The position numbers were made by a program, and so were the translations under genes. From Paguma larvata (lineage: Eukaryota > Chordata > Mammalia > Carnivora > Viverridae): DNA of 64,000 nucleotides. Positions 10,998-22,450 of the stretch are shown here, piece after piece. The notes under the pieces are model-generated. The model was not told where the DNA came from and did no database searches. It saw nothing but the letters and a program-made list of their open reading frames with translations. Where the stretch lies: contig CM057826.1 in assembly GCA_030068075.1 (NCBI GenBank), positions 115,778,746 to 115,842,745 on the forward strand, given 5' to 3'. How positions within the stretch are numbered: position 1 is the first letter of the stretch; the number at the start of each line of letters is the position of its first letter.

Positions 10998-12502
10998 ACG
11001 AAATAAGCACTTTTATGACAATCTGTGTTTTTCCCCCTGAGCCCTAGATTTCCCAACTTTAAAGCTGAAGGCGTAAAAAGAGACTTAAGAATCTGGATGC
11101 GCACAGAGGACCCAGATAGAGACGCACAGCGTACTGGCGATGGCGGCTGCCTCTTCGGAAAAGAACTAGGTGCACCTTCACGTTTGTCAGCAACTTCATG
11201 TGTGAAAGCACGCGGCAAGGGCCCAATGAATGTCAGCTATTGCTACTACTTCTCATTATTGTCAGTGACTGAAGCAAATTAATTTAAAAAATCAAAAGGT
11301 GGGCCTTGGCGTCTAAAGTCCCTTCTAGCTGGATCTGGCGTTTTAGGCAACATTTCCTCGCACGCACCAGGGCCAGGGTCTGAGCACTAGTGGGTTTAAT
11401 ACTCTCTGCATCTGTAGGGAAAGAAGTACTCTTCTCATTCCATTTTGCGCATATAGAAGCAGAGGCACAGGAGGGTGAAACGACATGACCTAGGTGACAC
11501 AGCCGAGGAGGCAGAGGCTAGGATGAATATGGAGCTGGGTGACTCTAAAGGCCAATAAAAGAACGGCCTCACTGCCTCCCCTCCTGGTGGGGTACAGGGC
11601 ACCCCACATTTCTTCACTCTGAACGTGAAATCCATGTACGGCAGGACGGTCCCCGAGGAGCCTAGAGAGAGGGACACAGAAATGCTGTCGCTGCAGATGT
11701 GAAGATGGCAGCAAGTCCTGCGCGGCTGATTAACCAGCTAGAAATTGAAAGGACAGAGACAAGCGGAGCATCTACCCTGAGTCCACGGTGGACTCGACCG
11801 TCTCTCAGCTCCCCTCCCAACACGGCGAAAGGGAGTCCGTGTCATCCTCACGCCCACTTCAGAGATGAGCAGACAAGCTGAGGGTTCAAGTAACTCCGAG
11901 GGGGTGGGCCTGGAAAACCCAGGCCTTGTGGGGAGGGGCGGGGGCGGGCTTACGGCATCTCCCAGCCGGCCCTCCTTCCTCCGGGCTTTCCTTGGCTTGC
12001 GCAGCCTAAAGCAAGTAGTTCTACACAGCCCAGCCCAACCCAGAAGGCCTTGGTGGCTTCTGTCCTACAGGAGAACCTTTGGGGACAGGAGGTCTCCTGA
12101 GTTTGGTTGCTAAAGGAGGGACTCTTCGCCACAGGGAGAGAGGCGGATGAGCCCGTGAGTTCTATTGGACCCGAGACAACGGACCCAGGAGCCTACAGGC
12201 ATCTTGCAGGGAGAAGGCTCTTTGGGAAATTCTAGTCAGTACGGGAGCACTGAGCACATACCCTCCAAGCACTCGCCACCTCAGCCTCCGTACGACCTTT
12301 AAGTGCAGCTCTGACCTCCCTCCTGCCTTGCAGGTAGCAAGGTGATGGTCCACCTGAGAGGCCTGGACCACTGTGGGCCTCTGGCAACACCCATTTAACA
12401 GAAGTCTTGTCACATAGCCACGTGACCTTCGGCGAGTCACCTGACCTCTTTGATTCAGTTTTCTTACCTCTAAAATGAGGATTACAAGTTCATAGGGTTT
12501 CG
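10998..12502. other. intergenic with possible MIR relic
   Basis: No SINE. The stretch 11420-11545 (GCAGAGGCACAGGAGGGTGAAACGACATGACC-like) is probably a worn minus-strand MIR. The remainder looks unique and lacks a credible gene. Confidence 0.45.
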
Positions 12503-12715
12503 GGGCACCTGGGGGGCTTGCTCGGTGTAGGCCCGACGCTCAGTCTCAGCTCAGGTCAGGATCTCACAGCTCCTGAGTTCGGGACCTGGCATCGGGCCCA
12601 GCACCAACTGTGAGCAGCCTGCTTGGGGTTCTCCCTCTCTCTGCGCGTGCGCTCTCTCTCTCTCTCTCTCTCTCTCAAATAAGTAAATAAACAAGCAAAC
12701 ATTTAAAAAATAATA
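12503..12715 (+). mobile_element. carnivore tRNA-Lys SINE, diverged
   Basis: Head GGGGCACCTGGGGGGCTTG with several changes; the tail includes a (TC)n run at about 12653-12676. Confidence 0.8.
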
Positions 12716-13840
12716 ATAATAAACGTTTCTATAGAACAAAGGATGACCCGTCAACCCACGCTAGACTGCAGGGGCCTTGAAGAGAGTAAATATTCTGAGT
12801 CACCGCAGCATCTCCTGCAAGGTGGTTGCCTAACGGCGTGCCTTACTCCACAGAAGGGGCTCGGCACGGATTTGCTAACCGAAGGCAGAACCGGGTGGTG
12901 CAACCAGTATGTGTTAGCGGTCCTCCAGAGCTGGATTCGGGTCCTGTCTTTCCCGCTACCTTCCCATTCGGAGCCTTTCAGAGCTTGGTCATCACCGGTA
13001 ACTACGGCTCTGGGGCCCTTACGTGGCAAAACTCCAGTTTCTTACGGTGTTCTCACAGAGAGAGGAACTCTGGTTATTTCAAAGGGGGAAGGGTTGTAAG
13101 GATTCAAGGCCATGGTGAGTGCAAAGTGGGCCAGCACAGCTGGCTCAGAGTGAGGGCAGATAAACAGAGTCGAGGAAGAGCATAAATGAAAAGAGGATGC
13201 TAAGGCAATATAACAGCGGACCAGGTCACGGTTCGAAAGCTAGAAGAATTTTGCCAATGTGCAAAGATAATACCACAAATTTGCATTTTCAGGGGCTCAC
13301 TCCTTTGCTGATTGTTCCAGGAAAGGTTTTATGAGCCTTGTTCTTCTGTTTGGTGGGTTTTTTTCCCCTTTGTGCATGTGAAAATGATTCCATTAGCAAA
13401 GATATATGAATTTTTAACAACTCCCCCAACCAAAAAAATGGCCCATTCACATAAATGAATCTTCATTTCGTATCGATAAGCTGCAGAGCTGACAAACAGT
13501 GTGTTTCTTTTCTCTTAAAACTGTCTTGTCATTCTAAGAACGCCATGCTGTTTGCAAACACTCTTTTAAGGGACTCAGGTCTTTCTCCTGTGAAAGAAAA
13601 CTGTGCAGTGATCATTGCTTGGACTGGAAAAGGGTGTTTCTAGCAGCACTGCACTTCCCTGGACAGAGGCTGAGTTGGCCACATTAAATCCTAAATATTT
13701 ATAGGAGGAACCTGAGCCACGATTCCCATCCTGAGCCAACGAGACGAAAAATTCCACCTTGGACCTGGGAGGTTTTTCAGAAACAAGTTCCCGGTTTTCC
13801 CTCCCACCTACTCTGCCCTTCTTTAGAAATCATTTTCTCG
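12716..13840. other. intergenic, no repeat recognised
   Basis: About 1.1 kb without SINEs. The AT-rich part at 13330-13560 looks unique. Frames at 12743-13185 have no family resemblance. Confidence 0.4.
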
Positions 13841-14056
13841 GGACAGGCTGGGTGGCTCGGTCAGTTAGGTGTCTGACTCTTGGTTTCGGCTCAGGTCACG
13901 ATCTCAGTTTGTGGGTTCAGGCTCTGTGCTGACAACGTGGAGCCTGCTTGGGATTCTCTCCCCCCCCCCCCCCCCCGCCTCCGCTCTGCCCCTTCCCTGC
14001 TCCCACTCTCTCCCTCTCGCTCAAAATAAAGAACTCAACTTAAAAAAAAAAGAAAG
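13841..14056 (+). mobile_element. carnivore tRNA-Lys SINE with poly-C tract
   Basis: Head GGGACAGGCTGGGTGGCTCG; the central CT region has become a run of about 18 C at 13958-13976. Confidence 0.85.
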
Positions 14057-14719
14057 AAAGGAACCGTTTTCTCCACAGGGCCAACCCTGCGGTACCACTT
14101 GTATCTGGCGTGGATTTACAGACACGGGTTTATCTGGGGAGCAGCCCCATGCACCAGGAAGAGAAGCAGTCAGGAGGAGAGAGCCAGAGGAGCAGAGAAA
14201 AACGGCAGCTTGATGGAGGAGAAAGGCACAGGGGTCAGGATGCCAACACCTCGTTCTTCACCTTGCCACTTCAGAGCTGTGCTTTGGCAAGTCTCTTGAC
14301 CTCTGTGAGACACAGATTCCTTATCTGTTAAGATGGGGATAGAAACTTCGTCTACTTCAAGGGGACTGCACCTTCCCTACCACCCCCACCCAGGCAGAGA
14401 CCTGCCGCCACCCTGACCCAGCCCCCACCCCAACTCACACAGCTGAAACAGAGCGAGTGGTGCAGGGGCTGCCCACTCCAGGGCCCGGGGTCAAAGCGAG
14501 CGGAGGCGGAAGCAGTTCCGTGTGCTCCTCAACTGCAATGTGCCCGAGGTTCCGAGAGCCCACCCAGCCCTCCGCCCTCCACCGTGCCCTTCGCTGCCAC
14601 CGCTGCTCAGCAGCCCTTAGCCAGTGCGCTTCTCCACAAACACCCTAAAGGAGAAAATGGTCAGGCAGTGATGGTTTGGGGAACCTGAGTTTCTTATTTG
14701 ATTTTATGTATGTTATTTT
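14057..14719. other. intergenic with a MIR relic
   Basis: 14235-14345 (GCTTTGGCAAGTCTCTTGACC, then TTATCTGTTAAGATGGGGAT) is a plus-strand MIR. The rest is GC-rich unique sequence without a recognised gene. Confidence 0.5.
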
Positions 14720-15075
14720 ATTTTTTTTAATAATTTATTGTCACTTAAGGTAACATACAGTGTATACGGTGTAGTCTTAGCTTCGGAAGTAGATTCCCGT
14801 GATTCATTGCTTCCGTACAACCCCCAGCGCTCATCCCAACAAGAGCCCTCCTCAATGCCCATCACCCATTTTCTCCAGCCCTCCCCCCATCAACCCTCTA
14901 TTTGTTCTCTGTCTCTAAGAGTCTGTATTTATGGTTCGTCTCCCTCTCTGTTTGTAACTTATTTTTCCTTCCCTTCCACTATGGTCTTCTGTTAGCCTTC
15001 TCAAATTCCACATGCGAGTGAAAACATACGCTATGTGTCTTTTTCTGACTGGCTTATTTCATGTAGCCTAATACC
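14720..15075 (-). mobile_element. carnivore L1 3' UTR fragment, minus strand
   Basis: The text GCTCATCCCAACAAGAGCC, CTCCTCAATGCCCATCACCC and the following CCCATCAACCCTC, ending with CACATGCGAGTGAAAACATA, is the inverted 3' UTR of carnivore L1. No coding part remains. Confidence 0.8.
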
Positions 15076-15179
15076 TGAGGTTCCTATTTTAAACAAGAAT
15101 TAGGAAGACTATAAAGGAACAGGGGGGAATGTTTATAGTTACCATGGCGAGTGGAAAACATATCTATCACTAAGTTTGC

Positions 15180-15350
15180 AGACTTTGGATAGAATCAGAG
15201 CTGGGTTTGAATCTATGAGCATGTGACCTCAGAGCCTTGCTCTCTTCATTGAAGTAGTGGGATAATAATTTCTTCCTTCTCGAATTATTGCAAGCATTTG
15301 GTGGAACTCGAAAATACGCCAACATTTAGCACAGTCCTGGCCCCGGAGCG
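15180..15350 (+). repeat. MIR relic
   Basis: Text GAGCTGGGTTTGAATCTATG, then GTGACCTCAGAGCCTTGC and GTGGGATAATAAT, follows the MIR plan on the plus strand. Confidence 0.65.
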
Positions 15351-16424
15351 CCAGGTCACATGACGTGCACATGTGCAAGGGTAAAGAGGAGACTGGATCC
15401 CAGGCAGAAGGGCAGGGTCCCTTTAGAGATAAGAAGACAGGGTGGTGGGTGTTTTCATGTAAGACTGTGGTATTATCTTAACAAAACATGCAGACGTAAA
15501 TGTGACTTTGGACTAGAATAATACAATTAAATAAGATTTCCTCTAATCAACAACCCTGCCCTTCTCACTCTTGCTGGGCAGTGCTGTTCCTCTGAGGTCT
15601 GCTCTTGGAACCATTTACATAAAAATCAGAAAAATCTGAGAAGCCTCCGTAGCTTCCCCACCCCAAGCCCAAGCGACTCCTTAGCTCCCTCAGTTATCTG
15701 TTTTCAAAAATCTACATCCAATGGGGCGGGGAGTGGCGAGGAAGTTAGGCTGGAGGACGAAGGGCAGATGCTTAACTGGAGTTAAGCAGTTAGTGCTTTG
15801 GATAACGCTTAGGGGGGGTCCTCAGAGCTTCTGCGCCTTGGTCCCAGAACCTTTAGACACCTTTCGGCAAACCACGAGGCTGTCCCGTAGGGCATCAGCC
15901 ACGCTGCCAAGCGCTTCTAGCACTGCAGTTCCGGTTAAGCCCAGGCTCCCTCGGCACCATTTGCAGCAGGAGGGGTGTGTTCAATCAGAGGCCGATGACC
16001 GGGCCAGGCTTGATTTGTTCCTAGACGGTCATCAGTGGAGACAGGCTCAATTATTTTCATTATATAGGGTCCGCAGCAGCAGGACGAACACTGGGTCTGA
16101 GCCAGAGAAGCAAAGGTTAAAGGAAGGGGGAGAGGCGAACCGAGGGGGGCGCCTCCCAGGCCGCCGTGCCCAGTGAACCGTGATGTGGTGAGCCACCGCG
16201 GGAAGACACTGGAGACTTGTCTGGTCGCGCTCCGCTGGGCCCAGCGTAAACTCCTGGAGGGTCGGGACGGCACCTACTGTGGGACTGACTCCGGAAGCCT
16301 TGAGTGGAAAGACCTTCCTCATCACCTCGTCTAACTGCCCTAGCACTGGGAAGCGTGCACAACCTGGGGGCCCCCTCACCCCCTAGCCCCTACCCAGCTG
16401 CCCCCTTTTCCTCCCACTGCCAGG
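15351..16424. other. intergenic, nothing recognised
   Basis: Mixed unique sequence. A moderately CpG-rich part at 15720-16350 contains open frames on both strands (81-151 codons) that do not resemble known proteins. Confidence 0.4.
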
Positions 16425-16620
16425 CACTGGGCTAAACTCTGGGCACACACTATCTTACTTCACTTTCCCAATAACCTGTGAGTTATGGGCTGTTACTATT
16501 CCATTTTACAAACGAGGAAACGGAGGCTCAAAGAGGGCCAGGTGACTTGCCCACGCTGCTAAGCGGCAGAACCATCAAACCCAGATCTGTCTGACCCCAG
16601 GGTCCGAGCTCTCCACCCCC
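16425..16620 (-). repeat. MIR relic, minus strand
   Basis: CCATTTTACAAACGAGGAAA, GGTGACTTGCCCACGCTGC and CAAACCCAGATCTGTCTGAC are the inverted MIR core, well preserved. Confidence 0.85.
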
Positions 16621-17362
16621 GACACTGCTGCTTCTTTCTCCTCTGTTTACGTCAAAGGCTTCTACCCTCGCCCTCACCCCGTATCAGGCCCTGTATCTTC
16701 TGGAGGCTCGGGGGCTCCTGAGTAGGCTGATCTAGGAAGAATAAAGCCCCGCAGGTGGAGGAGTTACTGTTTCTGAGATTTCTCAAGAACAGGAAACTTC
16801 CCGGGCTGCCTGCAATAAATCCGAGCCTTCCTTCCTTTGTGATTTCACCCCGGGAACAACACTCCGGGATGACTCATCTCGAGGCCGGCAGGAGATCTCC
16901 TCTGGAGACTGGAGGTGACCTTGGCCAGCCACTCACATCCTGTGCCTGTTTTCCCGGTTGTCAAGTGGGCAGCCCCAGCCCCCCTGCCACGCTGGTTGTG
17001 GAGTATCAGGGTGAACACCAAGCATGTGAAAAATAATTTCTAAGAGCAAATGCAAAACTCAACCATCCTCCAGCTCCTACCTACAGCCTGCGTACCAAAC
17101 CCCAAACCCCGACCTAGACCTCTGCGGTCCTGCTGCTGCCGGGAGAGCTCGCCTGCACTCCGGCCTTCCTGGGGGATGGGCAAACTGTGAGGGAAGGGGG
17201 ACGAGGTTAACGACCCTTTTCTTTCCAACTGTAACTAGTCCCTGTTCCTTCAGCTCCTCGTACCTTATTATTATAAGCATGTAATGCTGAGAACAGCAAG
17301 CACTCAGGGAGCCCTTATCAGGTATGGATTTTATATATGTATTTAATATATTTTATATTATT
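16621..17362. other. intergenic, nothing recognised
   Basis: About 740 bases of unique-looking sequence turning AT-rich after 17320. No gene or clear repeat. Confidence 0.4.
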
Positions 17363-17377
17363 TATTATATATTTCTT

Positions 17378-17576
17378 TTTGTAGTATTTATTCATTATCT
17401 TTGAGAGAGTGAGCAGAGGAGGGGCAGAGAGAGAGAGGGAGACACAGAATCCGAAGCAGGCTCCAGGCTGTGAGCTGTCAGCACAGAGGCCAAAGTGGGG
17501 CTCACACTCATGAACTGCAAGATCATGATATGAGCTGAAGTCGGGCGCTCAACTGACTAAGCCACCCAGGCGTTCC
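17378..17576 (-). mobile_element. carnivore tRNA-Lys SINE with target duplication
   Basis: Minus-strand element bracketed by TATTATATATTTCTT (17363-17377 and about 17577-17591). Confidence 0.9.
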
Positions 17577-17858
17577 TATTATATATTTCTTATTATATAT
17601 ATATTTTTTGCCTCATTTAATCCCTTCATGAGTGTCTATGACTAGCCCTACTGTTGGACACATGAGAAAAATAAAGTTCAGACCAACTGATTACAGAAAC
17701 GGAAAGGTCACACGGCCAGTAGGTGCGGAAGCCCAGATTCCCTGTCACATCTGTCCGTCTGCACCAGGGCACGCTGCCTCACCCTCTTGGTCTTTAAAAT
17801 GACCAGCCCCAGGCCTCTCCTAGCCACCTTCTCCACTTAATTTTTCTCCGTAGTTCTT

Positions 17859-18020
17859 TTTTTTTTTTTAACGTTTATTTATTTTTGAGAGAGAGAGCGT
17901 GGAAGCAGGGGGCAGAGAAGGGGGGTGGACAGAGGAGCCGAAGCCGGCTCTTGTGCTGACAGCAGAGAGCCTGACACGGGGCCTGAACCCAGGAACCTCA
18001 AGATCTCGATCTGAGCGCCC
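17859..18020 (-). mobile_element. truncated carnivore tRNA-Lys SINE
   Basis: The tail and body are present, but the tRNA-like head is missing after GATCTCGATCTGAG apart from a residual GCGCCCC, suggesting an internal deletion of about 40 bases. Confidence 0.8.
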
Positions 18021-19264
18021 CTCTCCATAGGTCTTATGCTCTTCAGTGATGAATTCACTGTTGGGCCGTCCCCCACCCCAAGAACTGGTATATTCATGTG
18101 GACCGGGATTTTTCCAGTGTTTTGCCACTACTGTGTCCCCTAAGTGCCTAGGCTGACTTGTACTAGATATTCAACAAACACTTATCAAACGTATGAATTT
18201 CACCAAAAATCCTCATCAGTTATTTTCAACTCTTCTTTCTACTAGCTGGTAAATTTGGACAGCGTTTTATTCATCTCAGTCCCCTCAACCCCTCGCCGCC
18301 CCACCCCCCCACAGAGTCTATGATGATACTTTGAATACAGTAAAATACTCAATAAAAAATTGGGGAACGTGATTTGACTATTTGTTTTGAGACGGAATTT
18401 TTTGTCTTGGGGGTGGTCTGCTGTTTAGGGAATTCACTCTCTGTTCCCCACAAGAAGAGGGTGTTTCGTGGAAAACTGAGGACAGTAAAGTATGTGACGC
18501 TTCCTCTCTGGGACCCTGGGTTCCGCCCTCCCAGGCCTGCTCCATCATGCTGACCAACAGGTGAGCTCCACGGCCCGACGCCAGGGTGCCCTCGCTGGCT
18601 TTCATTTGCCTTGCTCCTGACTCATCTTCCCTGGGCTGTGGAAACGGGTTCAGTGTGCAGCTTCCTAAACTGCTGAGCAGCAGGTTGAGCGGGTGTTGGA
18701 AACGATACAGGAAAAAAAAAAAAAAAAAGAATCTAATTAAGCAGAGTAGGTGATAGTGTCAGGAAGAAAAAGCAAGCAAGTGGCAATTTGGATATCTGCC
18801 TGCAAATAAAAGACATGACTGTCGTTTCTCCTCTGGCTCCTGTTTGCCCTATAAATCTCAGCTCACTAATCCAAGTGTTTTAATTATCACTGTATAATAC
18901 AACATGCTGTGTTGAGCCCATCATGGGGAAATTAAAACGGAGGGGGGCGGAGGGATTCAGGCTACCCCACTCTCCCATTTCTCTTGTTTACACTAATCTG
19001 AAGGTGTTTTTTCACCCTTCTGCCATAAACACAACATGGGGTTTTCCAGCATCAAACATATTACCCTCTTCCACCCGGGAAAAGGAACTTCAGGCCCTCA
19101 GCTCTTTCCCCAACACTGGCAACTCAAGGGCCAGGAGTCACTGCCACTGCTGACACTTAATCCCCAAGAAATCAAAAGAACTAGGTCATGAATTAAACAC
19201 TAGCTCCAAAAGAGTCCCTGAGCAGGAAGCAGCAGCAGATTAAGACTAGCAGTTGCATTTTACC
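18021..19264. other. intergenic, unique, SINE-free
   Basis: No repeat was recognised. The part at 18740-18910 has several homeobox-like (TTTAATTATCAC) and AT-rich motifs and reads like a conserved noncoding element, but conservation cannot be judged from one sequence. Confidence 0.4.
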
Positions 19265-19410
19265 TCCACTAGCCACTAGCTGTGTGGCCTTGGGCAAATC
19301 GCTGAACCTCTCGGAGTCTCAGCTTCTTCAAACGAAATACAGTGGTAAGAGGATTAACTACAATAATGCATTTAGCGCAGTGCCTGACGCCCTGTAAGTG
19401 CTATGCATCA
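19265..19410 (+). repeat. MIR relic
   Basis: AGCTGTGTGGCCTTGGGCAA followed by TCTCAGCTTCTTCAAACGAA and GCGCAGTGCCTGACGCCC is a good plus-strand MIR. Confidence 0.85.
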
Positions 19411-19584
19411 TACTCCCATCTCCCGGTTCTTATCTTTGCCGTCCCAACTACCTGAAGCAAACTTCAGAAGGCAGTGTGGCTCGCTCTTTTCTTCCTGCTC
19501 AAGGGCCACCTTATCAGTGAGCCTTCCCTTGGGACCCTGAAGAAAACACTAGCCCCCTCCTTCCATACACACACACTACACCCC

Positions 19585-19795
19585 CCTCTTACGTTCTTTA
19601 TTTTATCTTCCATAGCACTAAGTACTACTACCAGACATTTTGTGTTCATTTTTTTTTTTTTTGTCTCCACCTAAAAGGTAAACGTCAAGAAGGCAAAGCT
19701 TTTGTTTTGTGGTCTGCTGGATCTCCAGCACCTTCAGCAGGGATGCCTGGCAGATAGTAGATGTTTAATAAATATTAACTGAACGAGTAAACAGA
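19585..19795 (+). repeat. L2 3' end relic
   Basis: The order AAGGCAAAGCTTTTGTTTTG, TCTCCAGCACCTTCAGCAGG, GATGTTTAATAAATATTAAC and TGAACGAG matches the 3' end of L2. Confidence 0.75.
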
Positions 19796-21699
19796 AGCTA
19801 TTCTTTGGATGATGGGGACTGGAAATGCCATCAGAGACCACGCTGGCCAAAGTTCTGCACAGGCTCGGAAACTGAGGCCAAGAGACATCAGATGCTCTAC
19901 CCTCTGGTTCCTGTTTCCCCAGAAATGAGCAGTAGTAGAGGTGGAGGGCCCTAACTCCTGCTCTCTTGCTCTGCTGCACACCAGCCTGCCCAGACCAACA
20001 GCTCAGCATGTTGGTGTCCTGTGTTCCTCGTCTGGGGAATGGAAATAATTAAGCAGATGGCTCTCCCTCCCAAACGCTCAGGACCCGGATGCCCCAGTGA
20101 CTGGCAATCTATAAAAGCAAAAAGGACAGGTGGAGATAGCGCAGCGGCTCTGGAAATCCACTGACAAATGTGCTCAGAGTTGAAGAACTGCAGACAGCTG
20201 CACGCAAAGGAGCCAAAGGCCACTGTGTTTCTCTCTCCAAACTCCACCAGCATCCAGGACCCTCTTGGCTCTCTGCACCACCTGAAGACAGGCACTGCAG
20301 TCCCATTTCTGGCACACCTGGATAACTTCCTCTTGCACAGACACAAGGCAACCTGTGCAGAGGGTTGCAAACCCCAGCTACACCATTCCTAGGTGTACGA
20401 CCTCTCTGGATATCGACTTTTCACCCGTTAGGACCTTCTTAGCATCAAATGAGAAAGCACAGGCCCCAGGCACGGTCCAGGGCACACAGCAGGGACATGA
20501 TAAAACATTAAGTGTTCTTACAGGACACGATGATATCTGCAGTAAAACACAACCCTCCCTTCCTCCCACCCCCATGCACCTCACCCCCCCTAAGAGCTTA
20601 GAATTAGGGGTCTTGGAAACGAAGGAGCTATTCGGCCTAAGGAATCCAATACCAGATGTTTTTTAAGCTTCTCATTCTAGCAGAATGGAAAGAACTCAGA
20701 CCCTATACCAGTCCCCCTCTTCCTGCAAGCCACTCAGGACCTCATAAGGGCCCAAAGGGAAGACTTCCAGCCCGACAGTACGAATAACTCAAATGCTTTT
20801 TGCACAAAGTGAGATTTGGCTTAGAGTTCCCCAGAGGTTACGGTGACAAAGGACCCAGCAAAAATATCCTGTGCTTCCTTCACTACCCTTTCACTTAACC
20901 AAATGATCAATTTTAAAGGACTCAAGAAACACGCCACCGGCAATCAGAAAAAGGAGACACTGTGTGAGCTGGTCCAACTCTTCAACCTCTCGGAACCTCA
21001 GTTTCCTCATCTGTATCACAGGGCTAGCAAGGTCTAAGGGGGCTATGTAAGGAATTAAGTAAGAGAATGCACAGCTCCTGGGGCTTTTGCTGCTGCTTTG
21101 AATATTCAAGCCAAGAACCCCAGTGCAGCCAATGCCGGAATCATAAGCATTAATTGCTCCAAAAGAACACTCCGTACAGCAAAAGCAGCCTTTCTCTGCA
21201 CCACGGACCAGACTTGACCACTCCGCCATGGACTGCAAGTTGCAAGCAAACATTAATTCCACCAGAGGCTTTCAAAAATCATTCCAAACAATGGAGAAGG
21301 GGGTCAGGAGGGGTAAGGGTGCATTAAGGCACAGATGGAACAGAGACCCAAACAGCTCCTTGAAGATGGGTGCCCAGTAGGACATGGTGGGGGACGCTCC
21401 ACATGAAAAACCTCATTTGAGGTCACCGTTGCTTTGAGACACTGGCACTTTTGATGAGTGGGAATTTCTAGAATGTTCCCACGGCCGTATGGCGTACTGG
21501 TTACAAACATAAGCTCTAGGGTGAACCAAATCTAGGTTTGGTGTTCCAAGAGCCCTCAGGAGGTTTCAGGAACTGGTGACTTTTGGCTACTCAGGGAACT
21601 TACCTTGGCCTCAGTTTCCCCCCAAGCACTGGAGCTAAAGATTACTGCCTCTGCAGGGCAGTAGTAAGTCTAAACAGGGTGGGCGTCGGCTAGCAACTG
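19796..21699. other. intergenic with MIR relics, SINE-free
   Basis: Contains plus-strand MIR pieces at about 20360-20480, 20960-21085 (CAACCTCTCGGAACCTCAGT) and 21480-21690. The remainder is unique. Open frames on the minus strand (up to 139 codons) have no resemblance to known proteins. Confidence 0.5.
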
Positions 21700-22450
21700 T
21701 TGTAAAAAAAAAATATATCAGAAGAAAGCAACTGGAACGCGAGCGGGGGCACGGCGCGGGGGTGGGGCGGGGGCTGCTCAAGCAGGCGCCCCGGAGCCGG
21801 CCCGGGCCTGTGGCCTGGCCGGGGAGGCCAGGGAGCGGGCGCCCCGCGGGAGCGCCGAGGCCCCGCTGCGCCCGGCCGGGCGGGGGCGGCGGAGGAGGAA
21901 GCGGGGGCGGCCGGAGCGCGGTGGGGATGTTTAAAGGAAATTTACAATCATTTCCTCTCTGTGGTTTGGTGACAAATCAACAACATCCTGTTCTTTTGTG
22001 AGGCTCCGGGCGCCTGCGAGGCGGGGGCAGCGCTCCGGCTCTTAAAGGGACACACACAGGGTTCCCTCCCTCCCTCCCCCCCTTCTCCCCTGCGGCTCAG
22101 AGAGGAAAAAAAAAATACAGCCTCCCCAAGGCGCCACCTCCGGGGGTGCGCGCGGCCGGAATGCGGGGGCTGCTGCCGGAGCCGCCCCCGGGCCGCGACC
22201 TGGATCGCGTCCCCTCCCCCGCGGCCTCCCATTCCCGCGGACCGGAGGAGACGGCGGCGGCGCACCCCTCTGATGGATGCAGCGGCCCGGGGCCATCTCC
22301 CGCGGAGGGGGCAGGCGGGGGACGGAGGCGCTCCCGCCCGACGGTTTCCCTCCCTCCCTCCCGAGCCAACCCCAGGGCCCGGCTTCGGACCTCCGGGTGG
22401 TTTTTACCCCCTCCCCTAATCCCCTCGCCTCGAATTTTCCAGCCCCCAAA
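21700..22450. promoter_or_regulatory. distal CpG island about 28 kb upstream of SPRY4
   Basis: The stretch is extremely rich in G+C and CpG (runs such as GCGGGGGCGGCGGAGG), unlike its AT-rich surroundings. It has no recognised reading frame: the longest frames are 80-141 codons of low-complexity Pro, Arg, Gly and Ala. An AT-rich core sits in the middle (21926-22003). It lies inside a SINE-free zone. It could be a CpG-island enhancer of SPRY4 or the promoter of an unannotated, probably noncoding, transcript. Confidence 0.7.
21926..22003. promoter_or_regulatory. AT-rich transcription-factor cluster inside the CpG island
   Basis: Within GC-rich sequence, an 78-base AT-rich block carries an inverted repeat AGGAAAT-8 nt-ATTTCCT (21935-21956, paired ETS cores), the RUNX site TGTGGTTT (21960-21967), a MEIS/TGIF-like TGACA (21970-21974) and a further ETS core ACATCCTG (21983-21990). 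Spacing between the ETS and RUNX motifs is 3 bases. Motifs were read directly; binding is inferred. ETS factors are effectors of ERK, the pathway SPRY4 restrains. Confidence 0.45.
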
